Positions 45,989-54,034 of a stretch of 64,000 nt of DNA are shown one piece after another. Position numbers and translations under genes: made by a program. The stretch covers positions 43,826 to 107,825 of the forward strand of contig JAFXGK010000003.1 in NCBI GenBank assembly GCA_017513245.1, given 5' to 3'. The stretch comes from Clostridia bacterium. Lineage in GTDB: Bacteria; Bacillota; Clostridia; Oscillospirales; Acutalibacteraceae. The notes below the pieces were generated by a model. It searched no databases. It was not told where the DNA came from and saw nothing but the letters and a program-made list of their open reading frames with translations. Position 1 is the stretch's first letter, and the number at the start of each line of letters is the position of its first letter.

Positions 45989-46036
45989 ATAAGCAAACAA
46001 CGAGAATACTATGCATATCAAGGGAGGTATCCGTTT

Positions 46037-47215
46037 ATGCTTATACAATTTACTATCGAAAATCACCGTTCTATTAAGAATAATGCGGTGATTAGTTTTG
46101 CCGCATCAAAGGATAAGTCGTTGGAAGCAAATCTTTTGCACCCTGATGAAAAGAAGACGCTTCTTCCGGCGATTGCTCTCTACGGTGCTAATGCCGCAGG
46201 TAAGAGTAATGTTCTTCATGCGCTTATGACGATGAAGGAAATGGTAATTGGCGAAGCGTCTAAGGTATCTAAGGGACAAAAGTTACCCTGGGAGCCATTT
46301 GGTGATACAACCACGCCCACTACCTTTGAAATCGTATTTATTTATCAGGGAGTCCGTTATGCCTACGGATATTCGTTTGACGATAAGAAGATTTACACCG
46401 AATATCTTTATTATTGGCCTAACGGTCGTGAGGCACTTATCTTCTCCCGTGAGAACGGTAAGTATGAGTTCCGCGAGAATGTGAATGAGCAGTTGACTTT
46501 GAGTAACCGCACTCCCGATAACAAGCTTTATTTGGTATCCTCTAACGATTGGAACCTACCGCAAACCGAGAACGCATATAAGTGGTTTTTGGAAAAGCTG
46601 ACTTTCCTTATGGAAGAGGAACCTGCAACATCGGAAACCGTTGCGCAGATTATCAGCGGCGATGAAAAGAAGGCGCGTATCTTAAAGGAACTGCTTCTTG
46701 CCGACCTTGGTATTACCGATGTTACGGTAAAGAACATTTCCGGAAAGTCCCCCGTTATTACTACCACGCACCGCATTATCGGTGAAGATGGTTCGGTAGA
46801 ACATTTTCAACTCCTTATGGATCAGGAATCCTCCGGTACACAACGCTTTTTTGCACGTATCGGCGGTTGGTTACAAGCATTGGAAAACGGTGCTCTGTTA
46901 GTCGTTGACGAAATCGAAGACAGCCTACATCCGCTTTTAACAAAGAGACTGATCGAAATGGTTCAAGATAACAGTGTAAACACCAATGGTGCACAGATCC
47001 TGTTCACTACTCACGATGCTATGCTGCTGGATCTTAACTTCCTGCGCAGAGATCAAATTTGGTTTGCCGATAAGAACGAAAAGACCTGCGCTACCGAACT
47101 TTACTCTCTTGCTTCTTTCTCGCCGAGAAAGGGTGAAAATGTTCGCAAGGGATATTTGCAGGGCCGCTTCGGTGCAATTCCGTTTATCGGAGGTGACGCA
47201 CAATGGCAAAGTTAA
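46037..47215 (+). CDS. AAA family ATPase of an AbiL/RloA-like defence pair
   Basis: 392 residues from the ATG at 46037 (AGGGAGG upstream). ABC-type ATPase head of the AAA_15/AAA_21 class, starting MLIQFTIENHRSIKNNAVISF as typical for the family. Walker A YGANAAGKS (residues 49-57, K56), Walker B LLVVDEIEDSLHP (D291, E292), H-loop FTTHDAM (H326). It is paired, with a 13-base overlap, to a RloB-like gene. Such pairs (RloA/B, AbiL) protect against phage by abortive infection in characterised cases. It has its own strong promoter, unlike the neighbouring ICE genes, which fits independent cargo. Confidence 0.82.
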   Translation: MLIQFTIENHRSIKNNAVISFAASKDKSLEANLLHPDEKKTLLPAIALYGANAAGKSNVLHALMTMKEMVIGEASKVSKGQKLPWEPFGDTTTPTTFEIVFIYQGVRYAYGYSFDDKKIYTEYLYYWPNGREALIFSRENGKYEFRENVNEQLTLSNRTPDNKLYLVSSNDWNLPQTENAYKWFLEKLTFLMEEEPATSETVAQIISGDEKKARILKELLLADLGITDVTVKNISGKSPVITTTHRIIGEDGSVEHFQLLMDQESSGTQRFFARIGGWLQALENGALLVVDEIEDSLHPLLTKRLIEMVQDNSVNTNGAQILFTTHDAMLLDLNFLRRDQIWFADKNEKTCATELYSLASFSPRKGENVRKGYLQGRFGAIPFIGGDAQWQS

Positions 47216-47832
47216 AGAAGGAATATAATCCCAATCGCCCTGATAAGCGCCTACGCAGACCGATTATCTACATCATTTGTGAGGGCAAGGAAACCGAAAC
47301 TTTATATTTCAGAAACTTCCGTGCCCGTAATTGCTTGGTGGATATTGTCCCGATGCGTACAAAACATACGGCAGCAGAACATCTTGTTAAACATGCAAAG
47401 GCTCTTCTCTCACAGGCAGAGTATTCACCGAAAGACGGTGATGAAATTTGGTGTGTGTTCGACAGAGATGCCAATACCAATGAAGAACTTGCCAGGGCGG
47501 TTCAGTATGCCGATCAAAAGGGATACAAAATTGCCTACTCAAATCCGTCCTTTGAATACTGGTACTTACTCCACTTTGCAAAACACAATGGGTATCTCAA
47601 GGATTCAAATGCGGTAATTGATATTCTTAAAACAAAAGGATATCTGAAGGATTACGATAAGAACGTAGATTACTTTGCTGAGCTTCTTGCCCATCAGCCC
47701 GAAGCTATTCAGCGTGCAAAGGAACGCTTAGAACAGCTCTACAAAGATAATATTATTATTTTGAGCTGCGACAGCAACCCTGTAACTACCGTTCACGAAC
47801 TCGTAGAATACCTCAACAGCAAACGAAAATAA
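47203..47832 (+). CDS. RloB-like TOPRIM-fold protein, partner of the AAA ATPase
   Basis: 209 residues, ATG behind GGAGGTG, overlapping its partner. A RloB-type TOPRIM-like nuclease pattern: YIICEGKETE (E27, E30) near the N-terminus and CVFDRDANT (D87, D89), followed by SNPSFEYWYLLHF, the signature that names RloB-like proteins. It is probably the effector nuclease, kept inactive or triggered by the ATPase. No terminator is obvious directly after it, but the next transcript has its own promoter at 47874. Confidence 0.82.
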   Translation: MAKLKKEYNPNRPDKRLRRPIIYIICEGKETETLYFRNFRARNCLVDIVPMRTKHTAAEHLVKHAKALLSQAEYSPKDGDEIWCVFDRDANTNEELARAVQYADQKGYKIAYSNPSFEYWYLLHFAKHNGYLKDSNAVIDILKTKGYLKDYDKNVDYFAELLAHQPEAIQRAKERLEQLYKDNIIILSCDSNPVTTVHELVEYLNSKRK

Positions 47833-47873
47833 ACACTTTAACCCGAAATATCTATATATAGAACATTACGGAC

Positions 47874-47902
47874 TTGACAAACACAATATGTAGTGGTATA
47901 AT
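47874..47902 (+). promoter_or_regulatory. Consensus promoter of the ncRNA before ssb
   Basis: TTGACA at 47874-47879, 17-base spacer, TATAAT at 47897-47902: both hexamers perfect. Confidence 0.85.
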
Positions 47903-47908
47903 ACCATT

Positions 47909-48043
47909 GTAATTGATTTTTGTGCGTCGCCCGCAAGGGTTTGGTGGTTCGTCCACATTGCACACGTTGTTATTTTTGTAAGTTAGTGCCGATAGTACAG
48001 TTATGCCCTTTTGGGCCCATAAACTGTGTGTCGGCACTTTTTT
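47909..48043 (+). ncRNA. Candidate structured ncRNA/leader upstream of ssb
   Basis: Starts after a perfect promoter and ends at a strong terminator, with no open frame worth calling. By eye it folds into a three-way junction: closing stem TGTGC/GCACA, hairpin CCC-GCAA-GGG, hairpin GTGG-TTCGT-CCAC. A U-rich linker and the terminator stem follow. The terminator pairs AGTGCCGA/TCGGCACT and ACAGTTATG/CATAAACTGT, followed by TTTTTT. It may be an independent small RNA or an attenuating leader for ssb, whose ATG lies 38 bases on. I cannot match it to a known RNA family. Confidence 0.65.
47985..48043 (+). terminator. Long terminator hairpin of the ncRNA
   Basis: Interrupted stem of about 17 pairs (AGTGCCGA ... 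ACAGTTATG over CATAAACTGT ... TCGGCACT) capped by CCCTTTTGGG, then six Ts. Confidence 0.85.
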
Positions 48044-48080
48044 ATATAGATATTTCAGCCGACAGGCAGAAAGGAGAAGA

Positions 48081-48494
48081 ATGGCACAGGTTTATGTTAT
48101 CGGTCGGATAACAAACGAATTGGAACTGAAACACGGTCAAAATGAGAATTTATATGTACGGTTTAGCTTTGCAGAAAATATCGGAAGCAAGGATCGTGCG
48201 AGAACGCAATACTATCAGGTATGGGCGTGGGGTGAGGATGCTGAACGGCTGATAAAAGCAGGCGTTAAAAAAGGCAGCCTCATTTTTATTGCCGGAGCTA
48301 TTGAGCTTGAAACCTATACCAAGCAAGATGGCTTTACCGTTGATAAGCGTTTGAAAGTATCACTTAATGACTGGGGTTTTATTCCGTTCGGAAATAGCAG
48401 GACTAACAACTCCCTGCACAACAAAAGGTCTACCGCAGATGTGACGCCAAAACCGGCGACCATTAACGGAGACAAAGACACTTTGCCGGAATAA
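48081..48494 (+). CDS. ssb: Single-stranded DNA-binding protein
   Basis: 137 residues from the ATG at 48081 (AAAGGAG upstream). OB-fold core: MAQVYVIGRITNELELKHGQNENLYVRFSFAENI...TQYYQVWAWGEDAERLIKAGVKKGSLIFIAGAIELETYTKQDG, the standard SSB pattern. It coats transferred or replicating single strands. The C-terminal tip is NGDKDTLPE, a weakened version of the acidic D-D-x-x-x-F tip through which SSB binds partners; the final Phe is missing. It lies directly behind the ncRNA terminator at 48043 and ends at its own terminator. Confidence 0.9.
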   Translation: MAQVYVIGRITNELELKHGQNENLYVRFSFAENIGSKDRARTQYYQVWAWGEDAERLIKAGVKKGSLIFIAGAIELETYTKQDGFTVDKRLKVSLNDWGFIPFGNSRTNNSLHNKRSTADVTPKPATINGDKDTLPE

Positions 48495-48504
48495 TCCCGG
48501 CGCC

Positions 48505-48557
48505 AAGAGGAACCGTTTGTGTTTACGAAAGAAGCACAGGCGGTTCCTCTTTTTTTA
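48505..48557 (+). terminator. Terminator of ssb
   Basis: AAGAGGAACCG pairs with CGGTTCCTCTT across a 25-base loop, followed by TTTTT. Confidence 0.75.
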
Positions 48558-48590
48558 TTTTCTGCAGAAAATTTGGAAAGGATGAATCGA

Positions 48591-49409
48591 ATGAAACACA
48601 AAAAGAATCTATGGTCCGGCGTATCTTCATTGATCGTCGCAGTACTCGCCATTACCGCCTTCTTGCGCGGCTCTTGGCAATTTTGGATGCTGGTGGTATC
48701 GTTCTCTATCTTTGCGGTGTGGGCTTCTGTCCGTTTCCTTATCCCTTATATCAGGGATGTGGTGCACAGCAAAGAAGCTAAGAAACTTCAAAAGCATTAT
48801 GAGGCACAGACAAGCCGACAAAGAACATTTATGGATATCGACATATCTGAACCGACGTCCATTGTTCTTCTCCGACATGTCAACCACCGTATTTCCGCTT
48901 ATTTGCAGTCGGCATATCCCGAAGCAACTTGGGATTGGTGCGTTGATAACCCTGAAAGGCTCGTTACCAAGGGCGGTACGGGACGCATTAAATTAAGCGG
49001 TGTACCGGACTACAATTTTGCCGAAATCTCGCTTGATCAGAATGCGAAGATCGGGTGTCAGCTCCTTAAAATCGTTCCTTTCGGTGTTGAACAAAACGGC
49101 GCCGAGGAAAAAGCGACCGAGGAGAAACCCAAAACCGCACCAAGAGAGATTGACCCGCAGGTATGGTTTGAGAAGCAAGGAAGGTCTGTTTTACAGAACC
49201 TTATTGCCGATCTCAATTCCCGTGGGCACAACAGTCTGACTATCGAGGCAGACGGAAGTATCGTTATCACACAGGGCGACAAGGCGTTGAAGCGACCTGC
49301 CTTTACCAATCTTCCCTCAAAGGAATATTGGCCGAGACTCGTAAACGTCTTTGCAAGGAACGGTATGTCGGGAGAAATCACCGATAGCGGTCTTGTCCTG
49401 TCATGGTGA
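48591..49409 (+). CDS. Membrane-anchored ICE protein of unknown function
   Basis: 272 residues from the ATG at 48591 (GGAAAGG ten bases upstream). Two N-terminal membrane helices (SSLIVAVLAITAFLRGSW and FWMLVVSFSIFAVWASVRFL), then a basic linker and a soluble region with ATWDWCVDNPERLVTKGGTGRIKLSGVPDYNFAEISLDQNAKIGCQLLKIVPF. The last ~90 residues (PQVWFEKQGRSVLQNLIADLNSRGHNSLTIEADGSIVITQGD) form a separate domain. No family recognised with certainty. It sits between ssb and the DUF932 gene. Confidence 0.6.
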   Translation: MKHKKNLWSGVSSLIVAVLAITAFLRGSWQFWMLVVSFSIFAVWASVRFLIPYIRDVVHSKEAKKLQKHYEAQTSRQRTFMDIDISEPTSIVLLRHVNHRISAYLQSAYPEATWDWCVDNPERLVTKGGTGRIKLSGVPDYNFAEISLDQNAKIGCQLLKIVPFGVEQNGAEEKATEEKPKTAPREIDPQVWFEKQGRSVLQNLIADLNSRGHNSLTIEADGSIVITQGDKALKRPAFTNLPSKEYWPRLVNVFARNGMSGEITDSGLVLSW

Positions 49410-49441
49410 TAAAAATTGAAGGAAAGGAGTGAAATAACATA

Positions 49442-50515
49442 ATGAAAACCGGACTAACAATCAATGAGTTAGCCGCAGAAATTATGCGTCAGAAAGACCG
49501 TAAGGAAGATTACATCGTCAGCACGCCGAATCTGCGTATGGAAACCTGTGGCTCCGATATGTTGCTTCGCATATTGGACGAAGATGGCAATGACCGCATC
49601 GAACCCCTTGATGTCGGTCCGAACGCCCACCGTCAAATCGCCACGCATCTTTCCATCCCTACCAAGTATTACGCTAAGATGCAGGAGGAAAATCCCGAAC
49701 TGTTGAGTGTCAATGTCAACAGTTGGTTTATGCGCTCCGAAACACAGCGTATGCTTCGTGTGCTGGATGGCAGAGCCCGTGCATTTTTGAGTAACCGTTA
49801 CAAGCGTTTGGATCATTACCAAATCGCAGAAGCGGTACTTCCTGTTATCGGGCAAATGCCTGATGTACGCTTTGAAAGCTGCCAGATTACCGAAGATCGA
49901 ATGTATATCAAGGCAGTCAATCCAAGACTGCAGGCTGAGGTAACACCCGGAGATATCGTTCAAGCCGGCCTTATTATCAGCAATAGTGAGGTTGGACTTG
50001 GCTCCGTTACCATTCAGCCCCTTGTCTACCGATTGGTCTGTAAAAACGGTATGGTAGTTAATGATGCGGCAACCAAGAAAAACCACGTTGGCAGAACAAA
50101 CTCTGCTGACGAGAATTTTTTGCTCTATTCCGCTGAAACGCTCGAAGCCGACGATAAAGCCTTTTTATTAAAGGTGCGTGATACGGTTTCGGCGGCTGTG
50201 GATGAAGCGAAATTCAGTATGGTGGTTGATTTGATGCGTGAAGCAAAGGCTGCCCCGATGAATACAGCAGACGTACCGGGACTCGTACAGCTCGCAAGCA
50301 GAGATTTCGGCATTACGGAGCGTGAACAAGCCGGCGTGCTGCAACATTTGATCGAGGGCAACGACCTGACTCTCTACGGTCTTTCCAACGCTGTAACACG
50401 ATTCAGCCAAGACGTAGAAAGTTATGACCGAGCAACTGCACTTGAAGGCATCGGATATAACATTCTTTCGATGCCGGCAAAACAATGGAACCGAATGAAC
50501 TTGATGGCAGCGTAA
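49442..50515 (+). CDS. DUF932-family protein
   Basis: 357 residues behind AAAGGAG. The core (HLSIPTKYYAKMQEENPELLSVNVNSWFMRSETQRMLRVLDGRARAFLSNRYKRLDHYQIAEAVLPVIGQM...IGLIISNSEVGLGSVTIQPLVYRLVCKNGMV-like pattern) is the DUF932 / phage-plasmid TIGR03299 type. Such proteins are frequent on plasmids and conjugative elements beside ssb and recombination genes. A role in DNA recombination or in blocking host restriction has been proposed for the type, but the biochemical activity is unknown. It is followed closely by the acidic-tailed zinc protein at 50556. Confidence 0.8.
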   Translation: MKTGLTINELAAEIMRQKDRKEDYIVSTPNLRMETCGSDMLLRILDEDGNDRIEPLDVGPNAHRQIATHLSIPTKYYAKMQEENPELLSVNVNSWFMRSETQRMLRVLDGRARAFLSNRYKRLDHYQIAEAVLPVIGQMPDVRFESCQITEDRMYIKAVNPRLQAEVTPGDIVQAGLIISNSEVGLGSVTIQPLVYRLVCKNGMVVNDAATKKNHVGRTNSADENFLLYSAETLEADDKAFLLKVRDTVSAAVDEAKFSMVVDLMREAKAAPMNTADVPGLVQLASRDFGITEREQAGVLQHLIEGNDLTLYGLSNAVTRFSQDVESYDRATALEGIGYNILSMPAKQWNRMNLMAA

Positions 50516-50555
50516 GCCATCACAAAATCTTAATGAATTAACAGGAGGACTACTT

Positions 50556-51401
50556 ATGTCTTATACTAATGAAACTGCTTTGATGGAACTTTCCACTTTC
50601 GTACTCCCTGCGGCTGTAAACAACGGCTTTACCAACGAAGACCTGGGCGATGATTTCGACGGATTGCAGCTTAGCTTCCAGAAAATCAAAATTCCCAGCG
50701 GCGGTCAGCTTCAGTTCGAGGATCCGAGCGAAAATCCCGACGATCCTAAATACGAGAAGTATATTACCGGCGTAATCATCTATAACCACGCTACCAATGC
50801 TTATTGGCCTGCCGGTGGTGAATACGATGATAACGTTCCGCCTATGTGTTCTTCTATGGATGGTAAGACCGGCTTTGGTTTGCCTGGCGGTGCTTGTGCT
50901 GTCTGTGAAATGAATCAGTACGGAACCGATCTCGGCGGCGGTAAGGGTAAAGCCTGCAAGAATATGCGTACCCTGTATATTCTCCGCAGCGGCGAGGCAA
51001 TGCCTATCCAGCTCTCTTTGCCGCCTACAAGCATCAGACCTTTTAACGATTTCGTTAACTCTGCGTTCGTTACCCGCAAGCGTCCTACTTGGGCATCGGT
51101 TGTTAAAATCGGGCTCAAGAAGATGGATAACGGCAGTAACGTTTACAGCGTTGCGACTTTCCAGAAGGTCGGCGACTTCTCCGGCGAACAGCTCGCACAG
51201 ATTAAGGAGTATGCAACTATTTTCCGCACCCAAATCAACGAAATGCGTCAGCAGAGAGCGTTGGAGGCGGAGAATCGCAGTGAAGCGGATGGCATTCCCG
51301 ATGCTCAGCCCCGTTATCAGACCTCTGAAAACGGAGGCGGGTATGAGGTAGTGCCTACTCCGACCGTAATCAACGGCGACGATGACGATTTGCCGTTATA
51401 A
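50556..51401 (+). CDS. Zinc-binding protein with SSB-like acidic tail
   Basis: 281 residues behind GGAGGACT. The beta-rich core has a Cys cluster, C-x(n) in PPMCSSMDG, GACAVCEMNQYG and KACKNM (four Cys, probable zinc knuckle, ~residues 110-145). A central segment reads LYILRSGEAMPIQLSLPPTSIRPFNDFVNSAFVTRKRPTWASVVKIGLKK. A low-complexity acidic C-terminus ends NGDDDDLPL, the same kind of tip as SSB (D-D-D-x-P-F). Next to ssb and the DUF932 gene, this suggests a second single-stranded DNA-binding protein or a recombination mediator. The family name is not known to me. Confidence 0.6.
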   Translation: MSYTNETALMELSTFVLPAAVNNGFTNEDLGDDFDGLQLSFQKIKIPSGGQLQFEDPSENPDDPKYEKYITGVIIYNHATNAYWPAGGEYDDNVPPMCSSMDGKTGFGLPGGACAVCEMNQYGTDLGGGKGKACKNMRTLYILRSGEAMPIQLSLPPTSIRPFNDFVNSAFVTRKRPTWASVVKIGLKKMDNGSNVYSVATFQKVGDFSGEQLAQIKEYATIFRTQINEMRQQRALEAENRSEADGIPDAQPRYQTSENGGGYEVVPTPTVINGDDDDLPL

Positions 51402-51435
51402 GCCATTTGCCTTTCTATTAAGGCTGTAATATTCA

Positions 51436-51475
51436 AAGGGATACCGTAGAGCAATCTGCGGTATCCCTATTTTTC
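51436..51475 (+). terminator. Terminator after 50556 gene
   Basis: AGGGATACCG pairs with CGGTATCCCT around TAGAGCAATCTG, then ATTTTT. Confidence 0.88.
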
Positions 51476-51496
51476 TATAAGGAGGAACGAAATAGA

Positions 51497-52036
51497 ATGA
51501 TGAAACCTATGACAGACGAACAGCGAAGACTCGCTGAAGCCAATCACGATTTGGTTGGTGCCTTTCTGCGTGAAAATAAACTGCCTGAAGAACAATTTTA
51601 TGATGTGGTAATCTTTGGTTATCTCTGTGCTGTGCAACAGTATTGTGAAAACCCTACTCTCCAGAAGAGATACAGTTTTGCAACTGTCGCATGGAAGAAA
51701 ATGACCCGCGAGCTAACCGACCACTATAAATATCTTTTGAAAGCAAAAAGAAGTGGTGTTACCGTAAGTCTGCACGAAAGCATCTGCGAAGGATCCGATC
51801 TATGTTGGGAGGATGTATTGCACGATGATGGCGATATCCTAAAAGACTTGCAGATGGAGTTGATTCTGCACGAATTGGCGGCACGTCTGCCTAAGCGTGA
51901 AATGCGTATTATCCGCCGTAAAATCAACGGTGATAAGATGCACGACATTGCAAAGGCTGAAAAGCTGACCTTCCGTGACATTAACACTTTGCTTGCAGGT
52001 ACCTACGACACCGTTATAGAGGTTCTTTTGGGGTGA
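51497..52036 (+). CDS. Sigma-70-like regulator of the ICE
   Basis: 179 residues behind AAGGAGG. Sigma region 2-like segment (LVGAFLRENKLPEEQFYDVVIFGYLCAVQQYCENPTLQKRYSFATVAWKKMTRELTDHYKYL) and a region 4-like C-terminal helix-turn-helix (LPKREMRIIRRKINGDKMHDIAKAEKLTFRDINTLLAGTYDTVIE). It resembles the sigma-like protein at 44024 in plan but not closely in sequence. Probably an ICE-specific transcription factor. Followed with four bases spacing by the small gene at 52041. Confidence 0.72.
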   Translation: MMKPMTDEQRRLAEANHDLVGAFLRENKLPEEQFYDVVIFGYLCAVQQYCENPTLQKRYSFATVAWKKMTRELTDHYKYLLKAKRSGVTVSLHESICEGSDLCWEDVLHDDGDILKDLQMELILHELAARLPKREMRIIRRKINGDKMHDIAKAEKLTFRDINTLLAGTYDTVIEVLLG

Positions 52037-52040
52037 TACA

Positions 52041-52301
52041 ATGGCGAATCGAAGTATCACAGTAAAGGTCAAAGGTGCAAACGACGAGTGTTTCCGAGAG
52101 GTACAAAAACGGCTGCGTTTATATGACAGATTTATTCTCACAAATGATAACAAGGCGTTAATCTTGTTTTCAAAAGATGATAAGAAGTCTGTTTACAGTA
52201 TCGATGCCGGTGGTGCAACTTCGGAACTTAATGCAGCACTTTTGGCAATTCGCTATTATTTAGGCGACTATCAAAAGCACGTAGAAATATCTGTGCATTA
52301 A
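52041..52301 (+). CDS. Small hypothetical ICE protein
   Basis: 86 residues. No signal or membrane segment. The sequence VQKRLRLYDRFILTNDNKALILFSKDDKKSVYSIDAGGATSELNAALLAIRYYLG suggests a small alpha/beta fold. The ATG follows the previous stop by four bases and has GGGGTG upstream. Family unknown. Confidence 0.55.
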   Translation: MANRSITVKVKGANDECFREVQKRLRLYDRFILTNDNKALILFSKDDKKSVYSIDAGGATSELNAALLAIRYYLGDYQKHVEISVH

Positions 52302-52318
52302 AGGAGGCATAGAACAGA

Positions 52319-52549
52319 ATGAAAAAGAACGTATCCTTAAACGGCAGAGTTTTATTACCTCTGCAGGAAGGTCAACGAGCAGTAATCCAGTCGGGCGGCT
52401 CTATTATCCACACCTCATTGGTAGTGGAGATTATCGAGCAGAATCCGGACTTTGCTCATTTTGAAACAATGAACAGTGTGTATCAGGTTGCGCTGGCACC
52501 GGTCCCTATTGAAGCCGCATTGCCGACACCCTTGGCAATGTGTGCATAA
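52319..52549 (+). CDS. Small hypothetical ICE protein
   Basis: 76 residues, ATG behind AAAGGAGG. Basic N-terminus (MKKNVSLNGRVLLPLQEGQRAVIQSGGSIIHTSLVVEII), no recognised domain, no membrane segment. Terminated by the hairpin at 52568. Confidence 0.55.
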   Translation: MKKNVSLNGRVLLPLQEGQRAVIQSGGSIIHTSLVVEIIEQNPDFAHFETMNSVYQVALAPVPIEAALPTPLAMCA

Positions 52550-52567
52550 TGAAGGGAGATAATGACG

Positions 52568-52602
52568 AAGCACAGTCGGTTAGTTCCGGCTGTGCTTTTT
52601 TC
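52568..52602 (+). terminator. Terminator after 52319 gene
   Basis: AAGCACAGTCGG pairs with CCGGCTGTGCTT (one wobble) around TTAGTT, then TTTT. Confidence 0.85.
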
Positions 52603-52615
52603 GTAGGAGGAAATT

Positions 52616-53110
52616 ATGTATTATTACAACATTTTTCAGATCAGCCAAAAACCAATCCCTGACGGAATGAAAATTACCGAATGTGACTTCTATGAGTCCT
52701 CTTTTGTCGGCGACGTAGCCACAAAATTAGAGACGTTAGACCCATACGAGCAAATCAGACAAATCGGCTTACTCGGTCAGTGGTTGGAAGAAAACAATCT
52801 CGGCAAGATTGAGGACAATGTTCTCATTCTCCAACCGGAATTATTGAAGCAACCCTACTATGCTCAACGATATTTGGAATTTAAGGCGGCTATCGAGAAA
52901 CTAAATGCCGTTGACAAGGCAAAATTCCTTGAGGATTTGGATGGCGTTAGAAATACCATTTTCGAGGTGGAAGGCAGTCTTATCAAACAGCAGGATCATT
53001 ACGTGTGTTGGGATTCGGATAACGCTATCCCACTGGATGAATTTCTGCGAACTGCCACCCCGGGAAAACCCTATTATATCGGTGGTGTATGCGGCTTCAA
53101 GTATTTTTAG
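52616..53110 (+). CDS. Hypothetical ICE protein
   Basis: 164 residues, ATG behind TAGGAGG. Acidic soluble protein: ITECDFYESSFVGDVATKLETLDPYEQIRQIGLLGQWLEENNLGKIEDNVLILQPELL, then helices (RYLEFKAAIEKLNAVDKAKFLEDLDGVRNTIF). The acidic character and place in a restriction-related neighbourhood are compatible with a DNA-mimic antirestriction role, but it shows no ArdA signature and I do not assign one. The next gene starts 11 bases on. Confidence 0.55.
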   Translation: MYYYNIFQISQKPIPDGMKITECDFYESSFVGDVATKLETLDPYEQIRQIGLLGQWLEENNLGKIEDNVLILQPELLKQPYYAQRYLEFKAAIEKLNAVDKAKFLEDLDGVRNTIFEVEGSLIKQQDHYVCWDSDNAIPLDEFLRTATPGKPYYIGGVCGFKYF

Positions 53111-53121
53111 GAGGAAAGAGA

Positions 53122-54021
53122 ATGGATTTATTTGCAAAACTATCCGCAGTCGAAGTTAAGAACGATAACCGTATCAGCCCCGCTGACCGACATTTTTGTG
53201 AAGTCAACCAACAAGCCTACCATGATGCAAAAGAAGCCTTAGAGGGCATCTGTGAGCTTTGGAAAGGCATTGTGGATCACCAAAAAGATTTGTTGGCGGG
53301 TATTGGAGAAGACCACTACTCCCTAACGAAGTACGTGGATATCTCTCATATATCGGCTAAGGATTTTATTGAGAAAATCGAGGAATTACCGTCCGCTTTT
53401 ATTTCCAGCCTTGTGTCCTATTTTAACAGTACCTACAAGGTTTCGATTGAAAAATCGGAAATTGAAAAGGTGCTGCTCCCGCAAAAGCCGGACTATCGTG
53501 CTTGGGATCCCGACCATAAGGCAGAGGAAGAATATCACCACAAGCGGCAAACGATGAAACTGGCCTATCAGCAGGTGTTGGATCAAATCTTTATTCAACT
53601 TGGCGGACGCACATTTATAGAGCGTGCCGTTGATGAAATCAAAGAAGCGTGCCATAACGCTGTGTGGAATACCTATCAGGGTAAGCAGCAGTATGAAGTT
53701 AAGGGCGATACTATACGCCTATTAAATTATGCTTGCAGCTGTGATGAATGGCTCTCTCGCACTAAATGGAAAGCAACCGGTGAAGGCAAAGCCGTCCTTC
53801 GTGCTGTTTCGCACTTTGAAACCGGCGTTGTCGGTCATTATCCACATAACATTGCTTTTTTGCTTGGTTATGAGGATAACCATTTTTCCACCGTGGTGTT
53901 TGATGATTGTGAAAAGGTCAAACAGGTTCGTATGTTCAAGAACAACCGTATGGATATTAAATTCGCAAGCAAGGATCTCGCAGAGCAGTTTGTAACCGAG
54001 TATCTTGGCCGCGTGTGCTAA
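53122..54021 (+). CDS. DUF4942-like protein
   Basis: 299 residues from the ATG at 53122 (GGAGGAAAGAG upstream). The C-terminal two thirds (RTFIERAVDEIKEACHNAVWNTYQGKQQYEVKGDTIRLLNYA and the closing FKNNRMDIKFASKDLAEQFVTEYLG) match the DUF4942 type, which in phages and plasmids is often fused to or next to adenine methyltransferases. Here it lies 13 bases before the methyltransferase-helicase gene, so a specificity or DNA-recognition role for that enzyme is a reasonable guess. Confidence 0.7.
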   Translation: MDLFAKLSAVEVKNDNRISPADRHFCEVNQQAYHDAKEALEGICELWKGIVDHQKDLLAGIGEDHYSLTKYVDISHISAKDFIEKIEELPSAFISSLVSYFNSTYKVSIEKSEIEKVLLPQKPDYRAWDPDHKAEEEYHHKRQTMKLAYQQVLDQIFIQLGGRTFIERAVDEIKEACHNAVWNTYQGKQQYEVKGDTIRLLNYACSCDEWLSRTKWKATGEGKAVLRAVSHFETGVVGHYPHNIAFLLGYEDNHFSTVVFDDCEKVKQVRMFKNNRMDIKFASKDLAEQFVTEYLGRVC

Positions 54022-54034
54022 GGAGGTGCTGACT

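Noticed and set aside
52616-53110. ArdA antirestriction protein
   Set aside because: Acidic and in a fitting place, but none of the ArdA sequence signatures could be seen.
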